Shown here piece by piece: positions 8,081 to 13,344 of a stretch of DNA of 13,344 bases (positions are counted from its first letter, which is position 1; each line of letters opens with the position of its first letter). The notes beneath the pieces were generated by a model that saw nothing but the letters and a program-made list of their open reading frames with translations, did no database searches and was not told the origin of the DNA. The position numbers and the translations under genes are program-made. This stretch comes from Candidatus Omnitrophota bacterium. Its GTDB lineage: Bacteria > Omnitrophota > Gorgyraeia > Pluralincolimonadales > Pluralincolimonadaceae. The stretch lies in contig JBAZFB010000029.1 of the NCBI GenBank assembly GCA_041653595.1, forward strand, positions 1 through 13,344, written 5' to 3'.

Positions 8081-9301
8081 ATGAAGAAACTGACAACATT
8101 AATTATTGTGGCGACTTTTTTATGCATTAATGACGCTTATTCTTTACCTCCCAACGATATCCTAAGGCCTCCTCTGGATGGCTCAAGAAAAGTAGAAGAG
8201 GCCCTAAAAATACAAGAAACCACAGAAAAAGCAAAGCAAATCAGTTCAAAAACCAACAACAAGCCCTTTTTGCCGATTATCATTGCATCTATTATCTTTG
8301 TCCCGTTTATAAGCATACATCCTCAGGCATCCCAGGACAGTCTAAAGCTAAAAAATCCTACTGCAATAGGACAGGTCATTGATCCTCAAGCCAAAAAGCA
8401 AGTCGAAGATTATTATAAGAAAGCCGATGCTTACTATGAGTCGGGCAAATACGCCGAGGCAATTGAGTTATTTAAAAAAGTGATAGAGATCGATAGTGAC
8501 TATCTCGATGTCTACCGCAAGCTGGGAAACGCATATGCCAAATTAGGTAATTATATTAAGGCAGCTGAAACTTATAATGCTTTAGGGTGGCAGCTTTCTG
8601 GTTTAATATCGTTTCCTGTTGACAAAACCGAAGAAATCGAGGCGTACAAAGAAGCCATAAGGCTTGATCCCAAGTATTACGAGGCTTACTGCAATCTAGG
8701 CACCGCCTACTATATCGTAAGCAAATACGTCGAAGCGATAAAGGTCTTAAAAAAAGCGATTGAATTAGAACCTAAAAAAAGCATAGCGTATATAAACCTG
8801 GGGGCGGCTTACGAGGCATCTGGCAAATACGCCGAGGCTATAAAAGCGTTGGAAGAGGCCAGAAAACTTGATCCCGACAGTCCGTATTTACACACCATGG
8901 GGTTGGCCTATGCAGGTTTAGAAAATTATACCGAAGCCATCAAATTGTATAAAGAAGCTTTGGCGGGTTACAAACGTTTGCCAGGTTTTTTCTCTCTGCT
9001 TATTCACTATGATCTGGGTTTGGCTTACAATCAAGTGGGAAAATACAGTGAAGCGATAGAGTCATTTAAAAAAGCAATAAAATATAGCCCTAAGTATGCC
9101 AAAGCTTACTATAATATGGGTCTCGCCTATGATAAGATAGATAATCATATCGAAGCAGTTAAAAGTTTTAGAAAAGCAATAGAACTGGATCCAAGGCTAT
9201 TAAAAGATGTGCCGGAGAAATTTAAAAAAGAAATAGAAAGCGATAAAGGGCAATCATTTAATCTGAAAAATATCTCAAAAGAACAATTGTTCGGCATTTA
9301 G
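8081..9301 (+). CDS. TPR-repeat protein with signal peptide and a second hydrophobic segment
   Basis: The chosen start, ATG 8081, gives 406 residues. An in-frame TTG at 8045 would add 12 residues before the signal peptide and overlap the previous gene, so it is less likely. The N-terminus is a signal peptide (MKKLTTLIIV..., probable cleavage after DAYS at 21), followed by PNDILRPP (24-31). A second hydrophobic stretch at about 62-80 (FLPIIIASIIFVPFISIH) could anchor the protein. From about residue 105 to 380 run some seven tetratricopeptide repeats with the typical A-Y-x-x-G-K-Y-x-E-A-I pattern and D/E-P-K ends. TPR arrays are protein-docking scaffolds, so this one is likely to work at the outer face of the inner membrane or in the periplasm. 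Two repeats share a 17-nt identical stretch (8444-8460 and 8822-8838), a sign of fairly recent repeat duplication. Confidence 0.9.
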   Translation: MKKLTTLIIVATFLCINDAYSLPPNDILRPPLDGSRKVEEALKIQETTEKAKQISSKTNNKPFLPIIIASIIFVPFISIHPQASQDSLKLKNPTAIGQVIDPQAKKQVEDYYKKADAYYESGKYAEAIELFKKVIEIDSDYLDVYRKLGNAYAKLGNYIKAAETYNALGWQLSGLISFPVDKTEEIEAYKEAIRLDPKYYEAYCNLGTAYYIVSKYVEAIKVLKKAIELEPKKSIAYINLGAAYEASGKYAEAIKALEEARKLDPDSPYLHTMGLAYAGLENYTEAIKLYKEALAGYKRLPGFFSLLIHYDLGLAYNQVGKYSEAIESFKKAIKYSPKYAKAYYNMGLAYDKIDNHIEAVKSFRKAIELDPRLLKDVPEKFKKEIESDKGQSFNLKNISKEQLFGI

Positions 9302-9398
9302 TCAGATCCTGCCATATTACGCAATATCCCCTAAGGCCCAAAGATTACAGTTATCCAAACCACACTTTATTTAAAAAATAATCAAAATAGTTGAAAGA

Positions 9399-9444
9399 AA
9401 AGCGCCTCCTAAATGTGTCTTATATAGTAGGAGGGAGGTGCTTT
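9399..9444 (+). promoter_or_regulatory. RNA hairpin that would sequester the ribosome binding site of the 9445 gene
   Basis: The left arm AAAGCGCCTCCT (9399-9410) can pair with GGGAGGTGCTTT (9433-9444) over 12 bp, including two G-U pairs, around a 22-nt loop. The right arm contains the Shine-Dalgarno and ends one base before the ATG. A competing 7-bp pairing joins CCTCCTA (9405-9411) to TAGGAGG (9428-9434). Both foldings cover SD bases. The pairing is seen in the sequence, but a regulatory role is inferred. Confidence 0.5.
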
Positions 9445-9813
9445 ATGAAGGAGACACAGTTTTGGGCGTTTTTGGAGCGCATGTGGGAGGAGAGGGGCAG
9501 GGAGCCAATGATGGCGGGTCAGATCGATGACCTTAATCCTAATGTCCAGGCAGTAAGCCACTATATCATGAGCCATGCGCTATTGCCGCGAGATTATGCC
9601 AATATCCATGCGGAAGCCATAACCATGATGGGCAGATTGCTGCTGGAAAAAGGCATACAGCGCAAAACCAGGGAAGCAATTATGATAATCCTTGCTCATC
9701 ATGGTTCAGAGGCGGCGCTTTATGCGCTGAGGATTTATAGCGTTAGGCCGAAACCGGGTTTGGAGATATTTAGCCGGATGGCGTTGGAAGAATGTGAAAG
9801 TTGGCAAAAATAA
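9445..9813 (+). CDS. Small hypothetical alpha-helical protein
   Basis: This 122-residue protein begins at ATG 9445, right after a strong SD (GGAGGGAGG, 9430-9438). An in-frame TTG at 9391 would extend it by 18 residues but would place the strong SD inside the gene, so it is rejected. I do not recognise the family. The sequence is predicted to be all helical, with a basic/acidic N-terminal helix (FWAFLERMWEERGRE). Two later helical pairs (YANIHAEAITMMGRLLLEKG and TREAIMIILAHHGSEAALYALRIY) look like HEAT-type or other alpha-solenoid units. No signal peptide, membrane helix or catalytic motif is visible. The ORF6N gene follows after 9 bp, so the two are probably one transcript. Confidence 0.65.
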   Translation: MKETQFWAFLERMWEERGREPMMAGQIDDLNPNVQAVSHYIMSHALLPRDYANIHAEAITMMGRLLLEKGIQRKTREAIMIILAHHGSEAALYALRIYSVRPKPGLEIFSRMALEECESWQK

Positions 9814-9822
9814 GGAGGTATA

Positions 9823-10365
9823 ATGAAAGAATATATTCCACTAGAGCGGATAGAAAGCAAGATATTTATGATTCGCGGGCAAAAGGTTATGCTAAGTTTT
9901 CATTTAGCTGAGTTATATAGAGTTGCAACAAAAGTGTTAATCCAGGCTGTAAAACGCAATATCGAGAGATTTCCAGAAGACTTTATGTTTCAATTGACAT
10001 GGGAAGAAACGGATTCTTTAAGGTCACAATTTGTGACCTTAAAGAATATTATTGGTAGAGGTAAACATGTCAAATATTTGCCTTATGCCTTTACTGAACA
10101 AGGCGTGGCAATGCTGTCTAGTGCATTGCGAAGTAAGCGCGCAATACAGGTTAATATTGCCATTATGCGGGCATTTGTTAGGATTAAACAGGTTCTTGAA
10201 ACACATAAAGAACTTGCTGGAAAATTAAAGGAGCTTGAGCATAAAGTCGGAAAGCATAATAAGCTGATAATAGAGATATTTGAGATCATAAAACAGCTGA
10301 CGCCTAAGCCTCTAAAGCCCAAGCCGCAAATAGGGTTTCGGCAGGATCCTAAATGGAACAAGTAG
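9823..10365 (+). CDS. ORF6N-domain DNA-binding protein
   Basis: The 180-residue protein has the ORF6N domain at about 8-95. Its hallmarks are IRGQKVMLSFHLAELY, VKRNIERFPEDFMFQLT, LRSQFVTLK, and the very conserved KYLPYAFTEQGVAMLSSALRS (about residues 85-105). A charged helical, probably coiled-coil, segment follows (about 120-165), and the tail is rich in Pro and Lys. ORF6N and related KilA-N/Bro-N domains occur in phage anti-repressors and in many bacterial accessory regions, where they are thought to bind DNA. SD GGAGGT (9814-9819) lies directly after the stop of the previous gene and fixes the ATG. The coding sequence contains a perfect 35-bp palindrome at 10013-10047 (codons 64-75). No other phage gene is visible nearby. 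Confidence 0.9.
   Translation: MKEYIPLERIESKIFMIRGQKVMLSFHLAELYRVATKVLIQAVKRNIERFPEDFMFQLTWEETDSLRSQFVTLKNIIGRGKHVKYLPYAFTEQGVAMLSSALRSKRAIQVNIAIMRAFVRIKQVLETHKELAGKLKELEHKVGKHNKLIIEIFEIIKQLTPKPLKPKPQIGFRQDPKWNK
10013..10047. repeat. Perfect 35-bp inverted repeat inside the ORF6N gene
   Basis: The arms are 17 bp each around one central T. The left arm begins ATTCTTTAAGG and the right arm ends CCTTAAAGAAT, with no mismatch. It encodes DSLRSQFVTLKN. A palindrome of this length can act as an operator for a dimeric protein or fold in the mRNA. Confidence 0.85.
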
Positions 10366-10370
10366 CTTAA

Positions 10371-10400
10371 GAGATTGCTTCGCTTCGCTCGCAATGACAA
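10371..10400. repeat. Dispersed-type intergenic repeat (GAGATTGCTTCG...CGCAATGACAA)
   Basis: Starting five bases after the ORF6N stop, the sequence reads GAGATTGCTTCG, a CTTCGCTC core, then GCAATGACAA. ATTGC and GCAAT form the ends of an imperfect hairpin. I recognise this type of element from many bacterial genomes and metagenomes, where its reverse translation gives spurious ORFs reading LRAKRSNL or CERSEAIS. An antisense shadow ORF with SLRAKRSNL is indeed present here. Copy number in this genome cannot be judged from one window. Confidence 0.55.
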
Positions 10401-10464
10401 TTCTAGGGCACTCACAATGGACACATTTACGTATAATTGTAATATTTTCGTGTCTCTAATGGCC

Positions 10465-10521
10465 TAAAAAGGGGCGAATTAGGGCATTAAAGAAGCGAAT
10501 CCGCAGTATAAAACAGCGAAT
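10465..10521 (+). repeat. Three direct repeats, TAAAnnnGCGAAT type, at 21-bp spacing
   Basis: GCGAAT occurs at 10474-10479, 10495-10500 and 10516-10521, exactly 21 bp (two helical turns) apart. Each copy is preceded by an A-rich TAAA stretch (at 10465, 10488 and 10509), giving a shared half-conserved unit of about 13 bp. Such phasing would put bound proteins on the same face of the helix. Confidence 0.65.
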
Positions 10522-10551
10522 ACCATATATAGATTTATCCGAAAGAAGCAG

Positions 10552-10560
10552 TTATCCACA
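10552..10560 (+). promoter_or_regulatory. DnaA box
   Basis: TTATCCACA is an exact match to the high-affinity DnaA consensus TTATNCACA. Weaker 7-of-9 matches are at 10535-10543 and 10563-10571. A single perfect 9-mer can arise by chance, but the clustering next to phased repeats and an AT-rich tract raises its weight. Confidence 0.5.
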
Positions 10561-10717
10561 GCATTTACACAAATCAGCATAACTTATTTATTTATATATA
10601 CTTATGAGTATTTTGCTTATATACCTAAGTTAACATAAGATACATTATAGGCGCTTTGGATTAGAATCATACACAATCGTTTTTATACGACTTCTCTCGT
10701 TTTCGAATTATATCTGG

Positions 10718-11623
10718 TTAATTTTTGTCAGGCGTGCCTTCTAATAATTCGTAGCCTTTTATTACGCTGTCACATAACATTTGCACAATATTCTTATTAC
10801 CACCAAGGTCTGCCTTGCCCAATGCTGTATAATATTTATATCTGTCTTCGACCTGTATAATGGCCGGCGCAAAGCTATTGCTTAATAGCTGGGTTATGGT
10901 AATAAGGCGGCCTACCCTTCCATTCCCGTCAAAAAATGGGTGAATTGCTTCAAATTCATAGTGATCCATAGCTATTTTACTTATGATATCGCTATCCTTA
11001 TAGTTATTGATATTTTTGATAAATTTGCCCATCCTTAATGGAACTTCCTGGCTATTAGGCAGTTTTATATCAACATTAATAAGGTTAACGCCGCCTGTCC
11101 GGTATTTACCGGGAAGCTTATTATTAAAATTATACATAATTATCTCATGCAGCTTTAGGATATACTTTTCGTCTATTTTAAAATCCTGTTTAACTGAACC
11201 TAATAAAAATTCCATAGCGTTCTTATGGTTAATTGCCTCAAAAACCTCGAACATTTCCTTGCCTTTTACTTTTTTGCCTTCAAAAGCCATTTCTGTCTCT
11301 TTTGCGGTCATGCGGCTTCCTTCTATAGCATTGGAATTATAGGTCATGTCCAGAAAGAATTTATCCCTTATCTTTTTGTCCTTATTCAATATCTTAATAG
11401 GATCTTTTACTTTATTGCGCAGGCCCATGACCATTTCCCTTAAGTCCACGTATTCTTTAAATAGGTCGTCTATATCCCTGGACTGCGCCGGATGAGGCAA
11501 AACGCTTTTATCGAGCCACCTGTATATAGTCTTATAGCTTACATCGAGACGCCTGGCAAGCTCGGATCTTGAAACATTGGTCGTTCCCAATATCTTTATT
11601 AGCTTTTCTTTGTCTGTAAACAT
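10718..11623 (-). CDS. Fic-family protein (AMP-transferase) with N-terminal HTH
   Basis: This 301-residue protein has the Fic core motif HPFFDGNGRVGR (228-239). It matches HPFxxGNGRxxR, with H228 as the catalytic base that lets a target hydroxyl attack ATP (AMPylation). SNAIEG (97-102) matches the inhibitory [S/T]xxxE[G/N] motif placed N-terminal to the Fic core. E101 would block productive ATP binding, so this is a class II, intramolecularly auto-inhibited Fic. Residues 17-38 (VSRSELARRLDVSYKTIYRWL) form a helix-turn-helix, suggesting DNA binding and autoregulation. SD AGGAGC (minus strand, 11629-11634) lies before the ATG. No separate antitoxin gene is adjacent, as expected when inhibition is built in. 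The cellular target is unknown. Confidence 0.93.
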   Translation of the reverse strand: MFTDKEKLIKILGTTNVSRSELARRLDVSYKTIYRWLDKSVLPHPAQSRDIDDLFKEYVDLREMVMGLRNKVKDPIKILNKDKKIRDKFFLDMTYNSNAIEGSRMTAKETEMAFEGKKVKGKEMFEVFEAINHKNAMEFLLGSVKQDFKIDEKYILKLHEIIMYNFNNKLPGKYRTGGVNLINVDIKLPNSQEVPLRMGKFIKNINNYKDSDIISKIAMDHYEFEAIHPFFDGNGRVGRLITITQLLSNSFAPAIIQVEDRYKYYTALGKADLGGNKNIVQMLCDSVIKGYELLEGTPDKN

Positions 11624-11639
11624 ATTGAGCTCCTATAAA

Positions 11640-11669
11640 ATATTAGTAGGACATATGTCCTACTAATAT
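11640..11669. promoter_or_regulatory. Perfect 30-bp palindromic operator upstream of fic
   Basis: The arms are 15 bp each, with no gap and no mismatch, centred on CATATG. The right arm reads ATGTCCTACTAATAT. Part of it (CATATGTCCTA, 11652-11662) recurs at 11687-11697, between the fic -35 and -10 boxes. The layout suits a repressor that covers both the promoter and the initial transcribed region. The HTH of the Fic protein itself is the obvious candidate. In RNA it would form a stem followed by a short U-run, so it may also end read-through from the upstream operon. Confidence 0.7.
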
Positions 11670-11679
11670 ACCTATAATT

Positions 11680-11707
11680 AGTATACCATATGTCCTATTG
11701 AAGTCAA
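11680..11707 (-). promoter_or_regulatory. Promoter of fic
   Basis: On the minus strand, TTGACT (11707-11702) and TATACT (11685-11680) are 16 bp apart, with a TG one base upstream of the -10 box (extended -10). The -35 box overlaps the last codons of the flavoprotein gene. The spacer contains a copy of the AGGACATATG operator half. Confidence 0.65.
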
Positions 11708-12276
11708 GCTGCTTTTATACCAAGGGTAATTGCTTTTTCTCTTATATCGGATTTGTTTTTGATATCACCGGATTCTCCGGCGTTTGGGATGAGTAAAGAT
11801 ATGAATTTCATGCCTGTATAATCAGCTGTCAGTTTAAACGGCTTTTCAAGGGCATCCAGGCCTATATCCTCAAATGCGCTGGCTATCAGGACAAGCGTCT
11901 TCCCTTTTAACGGGGTTTTCATGGTACCTGCCTTATTATCCCATTTATAGAGCGAGAACATGCGGTCGAATACAAGCTTAAGCTGGGCGCTTGGGCCGTA
12001 GAAATATAACGGCGTTGCCATGACTATTACGTCTACTTCAGCCATTTTTGCCAGCACAGGCTTTGCCTCGTCATTTATAACGCATTCGTATTTTTCTATT
12101 TTCTGGCATGCCCGGCAGGATGTGCAGCCATTAGATTTATATTTCAGGAAAGCGGTTTGGACTATTTCCACTTCGGCCCCTTTTGATCGCGCGCCTTCAG
12201 CGAACCATTTTACAAGGGTTTCGGTATTGCCGTCCTTTTTAGGGCTTCCGGAGAGAACAAGTATTTTTACAACCAT
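11704..12276 (-). CDS. Iron-sulfur flavoprotein / NADPH-dependent FMN reductase family
   Basis: The 190-residue flavodoxin-like protein has the FMN phosphate loop SGSPKKDGNTET (9-20) and the isoalloxazine-contact segment ATPLYFYGPSAQLKLVFDR (87-105). Between them are C51, C54, C57 and C65. The pattern CX2CX2CX7C is the compact motif of Isf proteins, which bind a [4Fe-4S] cluster beside FMN and shuttle electrons in anaerobes, often to reduce O2 or peroxide. It acts in the cytoplasm. The gene starts 8 bp after the endonuclease IV gene, and its SD (AGGA) overlaps that gene's stop, so it is the last gene of the minus-strand operon. The physiological donor and acceptor are unknown. Confidence 0.88.
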   Translation of the reverse strand: MVVKILVLSGSPKKDGNTETLVKWFAEGARSKGAEVEIVQTAFLKYKSNGCTSCRACQKIEKYECVINDEAKPVLAKMAEVDVIVMATPLYFYGPSAQLKLVFDRMFSLYKWDNKAGTMKTPLKGKTLVLIASAFEDIGLDALEKPFKLTADYTGMKFISLLIPNAGESGDIKNKSDIREKAITLGIKAA

Positions 12277-12284
12277 ATCATGTC

Positions 12285-13067
12285 CTAAGTTTTGGTAAAA
12301 GATTTTATTAATTTATAGGCCTTGATGCTGTCCCCGACAGGATCAGGGCTTTCGTTTATTATGGTAATATCAGCGCCTCTTTTTATTATCTCTTCAATCA
12401 AAGGGACCATTGAACGCCTTTTTGTCAGCAAATGCCTTTTTTCGCCTTTTTCTGTATATTCTATGCCTGCTAAATGAGAATGTATGTGCTTAATGCCTTT
12501 TAATTTATCAAATATCTCCTTACAGTCTATCCCCTTCCCTTCTCTCGCTTCTAAATGCGCGAAATCCACGCAAAATTCAGACCCTGTTTCTTTCCTGAGC
12601 CTTAAAACCTCTTCAAGACTGCCGAATTGGGCGCGCTTCCCTGACACCTCGGGAGCCAAATCAACCTTCCATTTATTTTTCCTGATAATGGGCAAAAGTT
12701 CTTCTATACCTTTTTTTATTATCTTATATGTTTCTTCCGCGCTTCTATCCTGGTAAAATCCCGCGTGAAAGACAACATACCGGGCGCCCAGGTAATGCGC
12801 CCTTTCACAAGAGTCGATTATTCTTTTTTTGGAATCCCGGATCTTGTTTTTTTCTTTGGATGAGAGGTTGATGTAATACGGGGCGTGGACTGACAGCGAT
12901 ATATCCAGGCGATCCGCCAGTTTTCCTATTTCTTTGGCCGCGTCGTTTGTCATCCTTACGCCATAAGTAAACTCCACTTCCATGGCTGACAATCCGAGAC
13001 AGCTTATGCCTTCAAGGGCTTTTATGTAACTTAACCCGCCCGGGCCCGCGGGCCCTACTCTTATCAT
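12285..13067 (-). CDS. nfo: Endonuclease IV (AP endonuclease family 2), archaeal-style
   Basis: The 260-residue TIM barrel keeps the likely metal ligands of endonuclease IV: H61 (SVHAPYYINL), H101 (VFHAGFY), E140 (APEVSGK), D168 and H171 (DFAH), a His of HIHSH (195 or 197), H212 (EKRH) and E239 (INESPDP). In E. coli Nfo these bind three zinc ions that cut DNA 5' to abasic sites. The position before H212 has Lys where E. coli Nfo has Asp. The opening VGPAGPGGLS, the AMEVEF strand and GIEYTEKGEKRHL match the shorter Nfo-like group that I associate with archaea and anaerobes. The start overlaps the stop of the upstream aldolase gene by one base (TAATG), which implies coupling. A sugar-isomerase-type role is a less likely alternative. 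Confidence 0.82.
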   Translation of the reverse strand: MIRVGPAGPGGLSYIKALEGISCLGLSAMEVEFTYGVRMTNDAAKEIGKLADRLDISLSVHAPYYINLSSKEKNKIRDSKKRIIDSCERAHYLGARYVVFHAGFYQDRSAEETYKIIKKGIEELLPIIRKNKWKVDLAPEVSGKRAQFGSLEEVLRLRKETGSEFCVDFAHLEAREGKGIDCKEIFDKLKGIKHIHSHLAGIEYTEKGEKRHLLTKRRSMVPLIEEIIKRGADITIINESPDPVGDSIKAYKLIKSFTKT

Positions 13068-13344
13068 TAGTCAAGGCCTGTATTTTTGATACTTTCGTAG
13101 AACTCCCTGTAATTTTCTTTTTTATCGCTGCTGCGGAGCGCCATTGCGGCCTTAGGGTGCTCGTTCATCATGCCTGCTATAGCATAGGGTATGACATAAC
13201 CCCATTCTATTTTCTTGCTCAGGGAAATGAATTCACTGGAAATAACGTCCAGAATAGGCCTGATATCAAATTTCGGGTTCTTCAGAAAGCCTATCAATAG
13301 CTCTAAAGGGCAATTCCCTGCGGCCCTGCCGATCCCGTATATGG
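13067..13344 (-). CDS. HMGL/DmpG-like aldolase, C-terminal fragment
   Basis: The frame stays open to the right edge of the window, so the true start lies outside. A TTG at 13295-13297 is not a real start, because the coding signal continues upstream of it as IYGIGRAAGNCPLELL. That segment, then NPKFDIRPILDVI, EWGYVIPYAIAGMMNEHPKAAMALR and YREFYESIKNTGLD, are the C-terminal part of HMG-CoA lyase / 4-hydroxy-2-oxovalerate aldolase-like TIM-barrel enzymes. The GxGRxxGN element closes the barrel near the active site. These enzymes split or join C-C bonds of oxo-acids with a divalent metal. The substrate is unknown here. It is the first visible gene of the minus-strand operon and overlaps nfo by one base. 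Confidence 0.75.
   Translation of the reverse strand, partial: IYGIGRAAGNCPLELLIGFLKNPKFDIRPILDVISSEFISLSKKIEWGYVIPYAIAGMMNEHPKAAMALRSSDKKENYREFYESIKNTGLD

Larger units (their letters stand above)
10366..10717. other. Gene-free region with phased repeats, DnaA-box-like sites and an AT-rich tract (origin-like)
   Basis: No credible ORF occupies this 352-bp stretch between the converging ORF6N and fic genes. In order it holds the dispersed repeat (10371-10400), three direct repeats phased at 21 bp (10474-10521), TTATCCGAA (10535), a perfect DnaA box TTATCCACA (10552-10560), ATTTACACA (10563), and a very AT-rich tract (about 10578-10650). Iterons, DnaA boxes and an unwinding element are the classical parts of a replication origin. 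No rep or dnaA gene is in the window, so the function is an inference. No convincing terminator hairpin was seen for either flanking gene. Confidence 0.4.

Noticed and set aside
9391..9444. TTG start for the small hypothetical gene
   Set aside because: A strong SD lies directly before ATG 9445, and the extra 18 codons overlap the hairpin.
10083..10424. Antisense ORF of 113 codons ending the name SLRAKRSNL
   Set aside because: It lies opposite the ORF6N gene and starts in the dispersed repeat. This kind of reading is a known artefact of that repeat.
10366..10717. CRISPR array or insertion sequence
   Set aside because: The repeats are too short and too closely spaced for CRISPR. No transposase and no terminal repeats with target duplication were seen.
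9391..11623. Prophage
   Set aside because: Only the ORF6N domain hints at phage. No structural, packaging or integrase gene is present.
13295..13297. TTG start for a 76-residue protein at the right edge
   Set aside because: The HMGL-like sequence continues in frame to the window edge, so this is an internal codon.

Overview
The window looks like part of a bacterial chromosome, moderately AT-rich by eye, from an uncultivated lineage. My best guess is Candidatus Omnitrophica (OP3) or a close relative. The main reason is that three predicted exported proteins carry the same short tag, L-R-x-P, a few residues after the signal peptide. I associate this style with that phylum, but I could not run a search, so the assignment is an inference.

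Layout. Positions 1-273 are the 3' end of a PfkB-family sugar kinase. A good sigma70-type promoter (263-291) overlaps its stop codon and faces a 5.5 kb gene (388-5868). That gene encodes a 1826-residue protein with two complete MutS-like ATPase cassettes in tandem behind an N-terminal signal or anchor sequence. It is followed 16 bp later by a macro-domain protein (5885-6379). That gene overlaps by ATGA with a signal-peptide protein that resembles a degenerate CheR-type methyltransferase (6376-7611). The three genes look like one transcription unit. A second small unit then encodes a four-helix membrane protein (7698-8063) and an exported or membrane-anchored TPR protein (8081-9301).

From about 9390 to 11700 the window looks more accessory. 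A small unknown protein (9445-9813) has its ribosome binding site inside a 12-bp inverted repeat. An ORF6N-domain protein (9823-10365) has a perfect 35-bp palindrome inside its coding sequence. A 352-bp gene-free stretch (10366-10717) holds a dispersed-type repeat, three direct repeats phased at exactly 21 bp, a perfect DnaA box and a very AT-rich tract. On the minus strand a Fic-family AMP-transferase with an N-terminal HTH (10718-11623) follows a promoter flanked by a perfect 30-bp palindromic operator.

From 11704 to the right end, a tightly packed minus-strand operon encodes, in transcription order, the C-terminus of an HMGL/DmpG-like aldolase, an archaeal-style endonuclease IV, and an Isf-type iron-sulfur flavoprotein.

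The strongest candidate for something undescribed is the tandem MutS-like protein with an export signal, next to a macro domain and a CheR-like exported protein. A second candidate is the origin-like repeat array between ORF6N and fic.
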